From positions 1-21,987 of IMG/VR virus record IMGVR_UViG_3300014838_000092: 21,987 nucleotides of DNA, one strand, 5' to 3'. Numbering within the stretch: position 1 is the first letter of the stretch; every line of letters starts with the position of its first letter. The translations under genes and the position numbers were made by a program. This document shows positions 1 through 7,158 of the stretch, piece by piece. The stretch comes from a virus. The notes under the pieces are model-generated. The model searched no databases and was not told the DNA's origin. It saw nothing but the letters and a program-made list of their open reading frames with translations.

Positions 1-2814
1 CCTCGCTGGTACCAAAGAGAGGCTTTGGTATGCACCGCACCACGCAAGATTGATAGATGGGGCCGTGGTCTGGGCAAGGCGCTTTCAATCGACACACCTA
101 TTCCGTCGCCTGACGGTTGGACAATTATGGCCAATCTGAATCCTGGTGATTGGATCTTCGACGACAAAGGACAGCCTACCCAGGTAACCTTCGTTACTGA
201 CATCATGCATGATCGGGTTTGTTACGATGTAGTCTTCTCTGATGGATCAGTTATCACGGCTGATGCTGAGCATCTGTGGGAGACTTGGTCACGTAAGGCG
301 CGCAAGGCAGAAGGCAGGAAGTGGAGGCGTACCGGTAGGTTGGCTCATACACGGCCGTTCAAGAAGCCTTCGGTAGTGACTACTGAAGAGATTCTAGCCA
401 CTCTGTTCGAAGGCAAGGAACACAATCATTCTATCCCTGTGTGCCAGCCGTTGGAATACCCGGAAAGGGATCTGCCAATAGACCCTTATGTATTGGGCGC
501 TTGGTTAGGAGACGGTGGCCACAAGACTGGAACATTCTATACGGCCGATCTGGAGATTCTGGAGGAGTTCGCTTTAGTAGGTGTTGGGAACGATAAGATT
601 GCGGACAAGTACGGCTACGGTATAGGAAAGAAGCCCCAGCAGAGAAACCCAATTACCGGGAGAATAGTCAGCAATGATTCGCTTCATTCCAAGCTGAAGT
701 TACTGGGAGTATCTGGTAACAAGCACGTGCCTCGTCAGTATATGGAAGCTTCAATTGACCAACGCCTAGACCTGCTACAGGGGCTGATGGACACCGACGG
801 CAACATCCGGGCGGATGGATGGGCTGAGTTCGATAACACCAATCGTAGTTTGTCGGAGGCGGTCTTTGAACTGGTGATAAGTCTAGGGATGAAGCCTGTC
901 TTGGACGAGAAGCCTGCTACTTTGTATGGCAAGCCGTGCGCGATGAATTATAGGGTAGGGTTCTTCCCTACTGGACCGGTGTTTCGACTCAAGCGTAAGC
1001 TGGATAGAATCAAGCCTGTAACCAGACCTACTGTAGGACATCGGTACATCGTTGAGGTTAGGGAGCGTTCATCCGTTCCGGTGAAATGCATTCAGGTTAG
1101 CAACGAGAATCACCTCTATCTGGCCGGCCGTGCGTGCATTCCTACCCACAATACCCTTAATGGTGTGTGCGAGGAACTACACCTGTCCCTGACTCGCAAG
1201 AACCTGGATACAGCTATCATCTGTCCGCAGCAGACTCAGGCAGAACAGTGGTATGTGGAGATACTGGACCAGGTTGAGAACTCCCCATCCCTCAACGATG
1301 TCCTGGCCGGACAGAAGCAGTCGCCTTATTACCTGCTGAAGTTCAACAATGGATCCACTATCAAGATCTTCACTGCTGGATCGGGTTCCGGCAAGAAGGG
1401 TGGAGCTATTCGTGGACAGAACCCGCGCCGCATACGAATAGACGAGCAGGACTACTTGGCTGAGGGCGACTACGATGCCATCATGCCGCTGCTACGACGC
1501 TTTAAGGAACTGACCTTCCACGGGTCGTCGACTCCGACCGGTCTGCGCCAGACTTACTATCGTATGTGCCGGATCTTCCCCGACTATCGGGAGTTCTACC
1601 ATCCAATTACTGATCACCCGGAATGGTCGGAGGCCAAGAAGGAAGAGTGCATTCGTGAAGCCAAGACGACCGAGCGTTACCAGCACGAGTATCTGGCCGA
1701 GTTCGGATCTCCGACTGCTGGCGTGTACAAAGGCATCTTTATCGATCGGGTGGCAGACTTTCATCGTCACAGAGAAGTTAAGTGGGATCCTTCCAAGCGG
1801 TACGTAATGGGTGTCGACTGGAATGGCGAAGGCACTGGCACCAGGATCTATATCGTCGAATATGACCCGACTACCAAGAAGCGCCGCACTGTGGATCGTG
1901 CCGTGGTGGATGAAGAAGACGCTACCACAGTGAAGTCCATAGCAGAGATCAAGAGACTCAACAAGAAGTGGATGTGCGATCACATCTACGTAGACGCTGG
2001 ATTCGGTGCTTCCCAGGACGAGTTGATCAAACTGGAAGGGCAAATGGCTGGTAAGGGAGATGCCCAAACCTACAAGCTGAAGAACATACATAAGATCGAC
2101 TTTGGCGGGTCTCTTACCTTCAACAAACTGGTGCCGAACCGAGAGGCTGGAGAGAAGAAGACCAAAGAGTCCGTCAAGGAGGACGAGGAGAAGCGACGGA
2201 CTAAGCCTTTCATGGTGGAAGGCGCGGTAATGGCTCTGGAGCAGGAGCTAATAGAGCTGTCGTTGGATGATGACAAGGTTCTGATCGACCAGATGCGCGG
2301 GTATCGTGTAAAGACTTGGTCTGCACATGGCATGCCAGCCAGTTACGAGACTGATTCTGATACTGGTGATCACGATCACGATGCTTGGGTGCTTGCGATG
2401 CTAGGCATCGAGATCAATTACGGTCTCTATCACACTACTGAATCCGTCCGACGCTTGTCGCAGATCTTTCATGTGGCCAGTTGGGGTGCAGGGCCGGTAG
2501 CAGTGGCTACAGCTGATCCGATGCTATCCGACGAGTCTGTAGTGCTTGAGGATCCCAACCGCAGGGCAATGCGCAACCGTGCCGGCATACCATCCAGGGC
2601 TATCCAGAGCCCTCGTCCCGCTTCACGAGTTGTATATGGTGGAAGAGGAATGGCCTATGTAGCCAGAGATGCGACCGGGAAACAGACAGGCAGGGTTCCT
2701 TCGCGTACAGCATTCTTCCAGCAGGCCAATCTCAAGATCCCAAGTTCTCCATTCAACTCTATTGCCACGGGATTGGTCTTCGGTAAGGGGATGCCATTCG
2801 GGAAAGGGTGGTAA
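1..2814 (+). CDS. terL: Terminase large subunit (5'-partial), interrupted by an intein
   Basis: This is the ATP-driven motor and nuclease that packages phage DNA into the procapsid through the portal. The frame is open from base 1, and residues such as WYQREALVCTAPRK precede the P-loop as in other terminases, so the true start lies upstream; the TTG at 25 is not a convincing start. After removal of the intein (79-1152) the P-loop reads GRGLGK-T. Further landmarks are Walker B IRIDEQDYL (Asp 1441, Glu 1444), the coupling motif GSSTPTG near 1525, and an RNase H-like nuclease with acidic residues in MGVDWNG (1816), YVDAGFG (1993) and DHDHDAW (about 2374-2380). About 579 extein residues are visible. 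A tail of roughly 130 residues after the nuclease is Arg/Gly/Pro rich and of unknown role. The next gene starts 3 bases after the stop. Identification is firm from the motifs; the family assignment is by pattern, not by search. Confidence 0.95.
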   Translation, partial: PRWYQREALVCTAPRKIDRWGRGLGKALSIDTPIPSPDGWTIMANLNPGDWIFDDKGQPTQVTFVTDIMHDRVCYDVVFSDGSVITADAEHLWETWSRKARKAEGRKWRRTGRLAHTRPFKKPSVVTTEEILATLFEGKEHNHSIPVCQPLEYPERDLPIDPYVLGAWLGDGGHKTGTFYTADLEILEEFALVGVGNDKIADKYGYGIGKKPQQRNPITGRIVSNDSLHSKLKLLGVSGNKHVPRQYMEASIDQRLDLLQGLMDTDGNIRADGWAEFDNTNRSLSEAVFELVISLGMKPVLDEKPATLYGKPCAMNYRVGFFPTGPVFRLKRKLDRIKPVTRPTVGHRYIVEVRERSSVPVKCIQVSNENHLYLAGRACIPTHNTLNGVCEELHLSLTRKNLDTAIICPQQTQAEQWYVEILDQVENSPSLNDVLAGQKQSPYYLLKFNNGSTIKIFTAGSGSGKKGGAIRGQNPRRIRIDEQDYLAEGDYDAIMPLLRRFKELTFHGSSTPTGLRQTYYRMCRIFPDYREFYHPITDHPEWSEAKKEECIREAKTTERYQHEYLAEFGSPTAGVYKGIFIDRVADFHRHREVKWDPSKRYVMGVDWNGEGTGTRIYIVEYDPTTKKRRTVDRAVVDEEDATTVKSIAEIKRLNKKWMCDHIYVDAGFGASQDELIKLEGQMAGKGDAQTYKLKNIHKIDFGGSLTFNKLVPNREAGEKKTKESVKEDEEKRRTKPFMVEGAVMALEQELIELSLDDDKVLIDQMRGYRVKTWSAHGMPASYETDSDTGDHDHDAWVLAMLGIEINYGLYHTTESVRRLSQIFHVASWGAGPVAVATADPMLSDESVVLEDPNRRAMRNRAGIPSRAIQSPRPASRVVYGGRGMAYVARDATGKQTGRVPSRTAFFQQANLKIPSSPFNSIATGLVFGKGMPFGKGW
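79..1152 (+). mobile_element. Class 3-type intein with LAGLIDADG homing endonuclease, inserted in the TerL P-loop
   Basis: This in-frame 358-residue intein splits the terminase P-loop between Lys (76-78) and Thr (1153-1155). It starts ALSIDTPIPSPDG (block A, with Ala instead of Cys or Ser) and ends ACIPTHN before the +1 Thr. Block B reads ITADAEHLW, with His 65 and Trp 67 of the intein. Block F reads VKCIQVSNENHLYLAG, with Cys 337; Thr 356 lies in block G. Trp, Cys and Thr at these places form the WCT triplet known from class 3 inteins, which splice from the block F Cys instead of residue 1. The centre holds two dodecapeptide motifs, YVLGAWLGDGG (Asp 145) and LLQGLMDTDGN (Asp 240), so both endonuclease acidic residues are present and homing may still be active. 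Splicing is needed to make a working ATPase. Boundaries are precise because the rejoined extein restores GKT. Class assignment is inferred from motif alignment by eye. Confidence 0.93.
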
Positions 2815-2817
2815 GCT

Positions 2818-3264
2818 GTGGCAGTCCAAACGAACATCGCAGCTGGGTATCTGACTGCATTCGAAGGCCCTATAGGTGTGTCAATACAGGCCACAATGTC
2901 GAAGTGGCCGTTCCTGCAGCTATTGGGCTTCGCCGGAACGATAACTAACATGAATCAGACGTTCCATGGAGTGAAGGACTTCAATGATCAGATGTCTGCT
3001 TACTCCGGCACCAATCCTATGCTTACAGCTGCATGGAACTTGATCAAACAACTGGCACCGACGAATCCTGAGGTTCTACTACGCATGTTCCCTTCACCGA
3101 TACTGGGAATGGTAGGTACTGAGTTTCAAGCTTTGACTGGATTCGGAGAAGCTTTCGCTATCTCCCCTAATCAGCTCAAATCTCCGGCTGCCATCAATCT
3201 ACAGGTAGCTTCAGCAGCGGTACCAACCTCGCTTCCTATAGTAAGCACAGTAGGTGTTCTCTAA
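2818..3264 (+). CDS. Hypothetical phage protein, 148 aa
   Basis: I do not recognise this protein. It starts with GTG three bases after the terminase stop, with a purine-rich GGGAAAGGG stretch just upstream, and its TAA overlaps the next ATG by one base (TAATG), so it is probably translated coupled to both neighbours. The product is moderately hydrophobic with no signal peptide or clear membrane helix. It has aromatic/Gly patches such as WPFLQLLGFAG near residue 27 and a Pro/Leu-rich middle (MFPSPILGMVG), and ends in an Ala/Ser/Val-rich segment. Its place between terminase and portal suggests a virion or packaging-related protein, but no motif shows this. Confidence 0.8.
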   Translation: MAVQTNIAAGYLTAFEGPIGVSIQATMSKWPFLQLLGFAGTITNMNQTFHGVKDFNDQMSAYSGTNPMLTAAWNLIKQLAPTNPEVLLRMFPSPILGMVGTEFQALTGFGEAFAISPNQLKSPAAINLQVASAAVPTSLPIVSTVGVL

Positions 3265-4826
3265 TGTCTTTTGAGACGATCACGTTTGCCTATACCCCGC
3301 CGCCTACGATATCTGAGCAGGAGCCTACAGTTGCGGAGGTTGTAACTGCGCCGCCAGAGACCTCAACTGTACAGCCGGCGAATCAGTCCGTGGCAGCTTC
3401 ATTGGCGGCTCAATTGGGAGATTTGATAGACACTTCAGGATACCTTCAGTCAGTCATTATGAGTTTGCATCAAGGGTTGGGAATTACAGTGGATCAATCC
3501 AATCCGGATCTAGCTATGGCTCTTAGCACTATCTACAACGGACAAGTGCCGCCGGCTGTATCGCTGCTGATGTACAGTAACACTCTTGATGCAGAACTAG
3601 GCAGCCTGCAGGTCAATCTGGCGATCGGCCCAAATGCTGGAATAGAAGCCAACTCCTTCCAGCAGCAAGCATTGACTACCATCAACAAGTCGTTCGAGTC
3701 ACAGATGTCAGCCGATGGTAGTGTGGCTGCGCAATCGGCATTGCTATTGAGGCCTCTTAAGGCTGGCGCTCTGATGAACACTACTATACAAGGCCAACTA
3801 ATGGAGTATCCATCGGCTACTCCAGCTCCGTCGACACCCAGTCTGAATGTAGTTACAGCCAGCGGTATAGATATAAGTAGTGACACAGCTGCGTTGGTTC
3901 AATCGAATATAGACTCTACCGGACAAGTTTACTCTTCGATGTACCAGGTTATAGCGCAGCCAGATCCAATCGCTGCGGATGTAGCCAGTGTAGTTAACTC
4001 CTTGGCGACTGTAGCTGTGCCTGATCTTATCCGTATGAGCGCCGTGCTAAGCATGGCAGCGCAGTCTTTGTCGGTTTGCTGTGGGAAGAGTTTGTCCACG
4101 GGAATATCGGCTTTCATATTCCCTCAGGTTGTATCTCAGGCTTCCGGGCTGATGATGCAGCTGGATAGAATCGTGCAGATGGCTGTCGCTCCTCTCTCGA
4201 CAACAGCCAATGCAGTAAGCTCTGCGGTGAGTGCTTTATCCGGAGCAATGAAGTCTGTTGGCTCTTTGGTTGGAATAGTACGCTCCATGAAACTGCCAGC
4301 GGCGGCTAATTCCTCCTGTCCTCTGCCAGGCATGCCTAGTAATAACTCGGCAGTCAGCGGATTGCCAATAGGTAGTCCGATGCCTACGGCCGTGGCCAAT
4401 CTAGGATTCAGCAGTGGTATTAACGAGTTGAGCAGTATAATGAGCTTCTGTACCAGCCAGGTAAGCAGCGTCCAAGCTACGCAACAGGATGCATTCCAGC
4501 GCCTCGCTGCCAGAGTGAGTGGAGATCAGGCCAAGTCGACACAGATGCTGGCTGCCACTACCAGCATGAGTTCTCTGGGATCCCTGATAACAGCTTTCAT
4601 TAATAAGCAGCAGAACAGCTCGGCGATATCGTCTCAGAGTGCATCGACTCAGTTGGCGACAGTTGGAGGCATACTATCTAGTGCCCAAACAGGTTCCGGC
4701 TCTTCTTATGTAGTTCAGAACGGAGTAGTTTCCGTCATTCCTTTAGCTGTTCCTCCTGTGACTCCGGGGGCCGCTACTGTATTTGCCAAGTCTGGCATCA
4801 GGACTTCTCTGACCGGACTTAATTAA
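3264..4826 (+). CDS. Ser/Ala-rich hypothetical protein, 520 aa, probable structural protein
   Basis: No family was recognised. The ATG overlaps the previous stop by one base. The first 40 or so residues are rich in Pro, Thr and Glu and look disordered. The rest is dominated by Ala, Ser, Gln, Leu and Val with many short hydrophobic helices, for example SAVSALSGAMKSVGSLVGIV, and a Cys pair in SVCCGKS near residue 270. There is no signal peptide. The composition resembles long helical virion proteins (tape-measure-like or head-interior proteins), but the gene lies between terminase and portal rather than in a tail module, so a head-interior or ejection role is only a guess. Codons ending in A/T (ATA, GTA, TCT) are more frequent than in the capsid gene, which fits a less strongly expressed protein. 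Confidence 0.82.
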   Translation: MSFETITFAYTPPPTISEQEPTVAEVVTAPPETSTVQPANQSVAASLAAQLGDLIDTSGYLQSVIMSLHQGLGITVDQSNPDLAMALSTIYNGQVPPAVSLLMYSNTLDAELGSLQVNLAIGPNAGIEANSFQQQALTTINKSFESQMSADGSVAAQSALLLRPLKAGALMNTTIQGQLMEYPSATPAPSTPSLNVVTASGIDISSDTAALVQSNIDSTGQVYSSMYQVIAQPDPIAADVASVVNSLATVAVPDLIRMSAVLSMAAQSLSVCCGKSLSTGISAFIFPQVVSQASGLMMQLDRIVQMAVAPLSTTANAVSSAVSALSGAMKSVGSLVGIVRSMKLPAAANSSCPLPGMPSNNSAVSGLPIGSPMPTAVANLGFSSGINELSSIMSFCTSQVSSVQATQQDAFQRLAARVSGDQAKSTQMLAATTSMSSLGSLITAFINKQQNSSAISSQSASTQLATVGGILSSAQTGSGSSYVVQNGVVSVIPLAVPPVTPGAATVFAKSGIRTSLTGLN

Positions 4827-4857
4827 ACCGTGCCTCTTCAGGAAGTGAGTGTATAGC

Positions 4858-7029
4858 ATGCCTAAGGTTATGGATGACCGTCAGCTAGTCATTAATCGGC
4901 GCGTACGCGAGTGGGTGGTAGGTAATACGCCTACCTTTAGGCCGACGCGCAAGGTGCTGGCCGGCAAGACACCGGTTGAGTTAAAGCCATGTACCGAGAA
5001 ACTGAGCACACACACCGAGCTGAGTGTTATGGTACCAAGCACCGGTGAACGCTTTATAAGCGATGACGAGCTTTTCAATGGAGACGGGATCAAGAAGCTG
5101 GAGCCTGTGGGTATCACCATGGCCCAGAGGGTGGATGATGCCAATGCCACGTATCGTCGTTTATGGGGAATCATCCAGCCGGAATACAACCTGCTTGAGC
5201 CATTCACTATCTTTGACTCCGAGCCTTTCGTTCGCCAGGCCATCAATCGCAAGATATCCCTGATGTTCCGCAACGGCTTCGAGATCGTCGGTGATCAGGA
5301 TCCGGATATTGAGTACATCCAGCGCCGCCTGGATGCCATGGAATTCGTGATGGAGCGGAGCACGGAGAACTTCTACAAGCAGATCTTGACCAACCTGCTC
5401 CTGTGTTCCAACTGCTTCCTGCAGAAGATCCGTCTAGAATCGGCTACCATAGTCAGCCAGAAGCCCGGTCGGCCTGTACCGGTAGCCGCTTATAGGATGA
5501 TACCGGCGCATATGATCTTCCCTTATCTGGAGAATGGCGTACCTTCCAAATGGCGTCGCTTCTTCGACACCGGGGCTCCATTTGAGGACATCCCGCTCGA
5601 GGACATCATTCACCTGAAGTGGGACGTTAAGACCACGCATCGTTTCGGTACGCCTCGCACGGTAGGCGTCCGTGATGATCTATTCGCCCTGCGTCGGCTG
5701 GAAGAGAACGTCGAACTGTTGTTCATCAACTTCCTGTTCCCACTCTTCCACATTGCCGTGGGCAATGAGCAGAATCCGGCCGGATTCGATGGGGAAAGCG
5801 GACAGGACGAAGTGCAGATGATCCAGTGGCAAATACAGAACATGCCCAAGGAAGGTATGTTCGTCACTGATGAGCGAGTGGTGGTCAAATCGGTTGGATC
5901 GGAAGGCAAAGCTCTCGAATACTCCAAGCTAATGGATCACTACAAGAGCCGCATATACGTCGGTCTGGGGATGAGTGCGGTGGATATGGGTGATAGCAAG
6001 GGAGCAGGCAGTCGATCCACGGCCGATAACATCTCCCAGAACCTGAAGGACTCCATTAAATGTGACCTGGAGACGTTCGGCGGCCTTATTCGTATGTCCA
6101 TGTTCAAGGAGTTCTTCCTTGAAGCTACCTACTCGGTCTCTGTGCAGAAGGCTGTAGCCCGTACTTGGCTGCATTTCCACGAGATCGATCTGGACAACAA
6201 GATCAAGTTCGAGAATCATGTCATCCAATTGTTCCTGAATAACCTGGTGGATGAAGATGAAGCTCGTCAGTTGGTAGGCAAGAAGGCATTCAAGACTGCC
6301 CAGCGCAAGAAGCTGAACTTCGATCTCCACGTTGTCCGCTTGGTCAAGGAGACCGAGGAAGCCAAGGCAGATTCTGCTATCGAGATACAGGAGGAAGCTA
6401 CCAAGCAGCAGTTGAAGCTGATCCCAGTCCAGACCGAACACGCCGAGAAGCAGGCCAAGATACAGATGAAGCTATCGGCTACCCAGGTGGCTCATCATGA
6501 GCGCAAGAACCAGTCGACCATGCAACTACTGCAAGCCAAGACCGAGCATTTCAAGGCCACTGGGCAGGGCGGCGCACCTCAACGTGCCACCGCTAAGAAG
6601 TCGAGCCCAGCACGCAAATCAGTGCAGAACAAAGAGACGCCGACTAACCAACATGGGTCCAATCCTGGCCCGACAAAGGCCAAGAGTAGACTGGAGCACC
6701 TAGCTGCAGAGTGTACCGACACTCTTGTGCAACTAATGAATGAGCTTCGTGATAGGAACGGTACGGTCGATCACGAAGCTTATCAGAATAGAGTAGGTCC
6801 TACTCTGGCTGGAATCCTTTCTCGCGAAGAGGGACGAATCCAGAACGCTGACGACGAGTCCTATACTAGACAGGCACGAGAAGGGCTTAATAGGCTTGCT
6901 GCCATAGCAGCCACTACTTATGACCCTGAACTTCTCTCAGTACTGGCCTTATCGGCGCTGAGTTCAGACGAGGAGGGATATGTCAGAGTCTCACGTACCG
7001 ACTATTCGGAAGCAACCGTTGACGCCTGA
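4858..7029 (+). CDS. Portal protein with long C-terminal extension
   Basis: The portal is the dodecameric ring at one capsid vertex through which the terminase pumps DNA and to which the tail is attached. The order terminase-portal-protease-capsid and the portal-like core support the call: a region starting near FDSEPFVRQAINRKISLMF, an acidic stretch, then SKWRRFFDTG and LEDIIHLKWD, followed by a stem/wing region with YKSRIYVGLGMS. Residues about 498-568 form a Glu/Lys/Gln-rich coiled coil. The last 150 or so residues contain a basic linker and a helical domain, making it (723 aa) longer than common portals of 400-550 aa. I chose ATG 4858; an in-frame GTG at 4849 has better spacing to AGGAAG (4840) and adds three residues. 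The final 50 bases overlap the small gene starting at 6980. Confidence 0.88.
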   Translation: MPKVMDDRQLVINRRVREWVVGNTPTFRPTRKVLAGKTPVELKPCTEKLSTHTELSVMVPSTGERFISDDELFNGDGIKKLEPVGITMAQRVDDANATYRRLWGIIQPEYNLLEPFTIFDSEPFVRQAINRKISLMFRNGFEIVGDQDPDIEYIQRRLDAMEFVMERSTENFYKQILTNLLLCSNCFLQKIRLESATIVSQKPGRPVPVAAYRMIPAHMIFPYLENGVPSKWRRFFDTGAPFEDIPLEDIIHLKWDVKTTHRFGTPRTVGVRDDLFALRRLEENVELLFINFLFPLFHIAVGNEQNPAGFDGESGQDEVQMIQWQIQNMPKEGMFVTDERVVVKSVGSEGKALEYSKLMDHYKSRIYVGLGMSAVDMGDSKGAGSRSTADNISQNLKDSIKCDLETFGGLIRMSMFKEFFLEATYSVSVQKAVARTWLHFHEIDLDNKIKFENHVIQLFLNNLVDEDEARQLVGKKAFKTAQRKKLNFDLHVVRLVKETEEAKADSAIEIQEEATKQQLKLIPVQTEHAEKQAKIQMKLSATQVAHHERKNQSTMQLLQAKTEHFKATGQGGAPQRATAKKSSPARKSVQNKETPTNQHGSNPGPTKAKSRLEHLAAECTDTLVQLMNELRDRNGTVDHEAYQNRVGPTLAGILSREEGRIQNADDESYTRQAREGLNRLAAIAATTYDPELLSVLALSALSSDEEGYVRVSRTDYSEATVDA

Positions 7030-7144
7030 TTATCAGTTCGTTCCGCAGCCTGGGACTCGTAAGTCTCCCATCCCATCCCGGTTTGAAGGACAGATTCCAG
7101 TGAATATGCCCAACGGGACGCTGGTGAACGTACCAACGAAGTAG
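6980..7144 (+). CDS. Small 54-aa hypothetical protein overlapping the portal stop
   Basis: A short reading frame in another frame begins inside the portal gene and ends 14 bases before the protease gene. Its ATG (6980) follows a near-perfect AGGAGGG Shine-Dalgarno sequence at 6971-6977, though the spacing of about 3 bases is short. The 54-residue product is Pro-rich and polar (MSESHVPTIRKQPLTPDYQF at the start, NMPNGTLVNVPTK at the end) with no Cys and no hydrophobic segment. It fills what would otherwise be a 129-base gap in a tightly packed operon, which supports reality. Function is unknown; small head-associated or regulatory proteins are possible. Confidence 0.6.
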   Translation: MSESHVPTIRKQPLTPDYQFVPQPGTRKSPIPSRFEGQIPVNMPNGTLVNVPTK

Positions 7145-7158
7145 CTGAGGAGTGTGTA

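Noticed and set aside
25-27. TTG as the terminase start
   Set aside because: The frame continues upstream to the window edge with terminase-like residues (WYQREAL), so the gene is cut by the window and the TTG is internal.
1378-1407. Second P-loop-like GSGSGKKGG in the terminase
   Set aside because: It lies just before Walker B and lacks the Ser/Thr after Lys; the genuine P-loop is the one rejoined around the intein.
4917-4935. GGTAGG/CCTACC inverted repeat followed by TTT
   Set aside because: A 6-bp stem within the portal coding region and with a short T-run; too weak to call a terminator.
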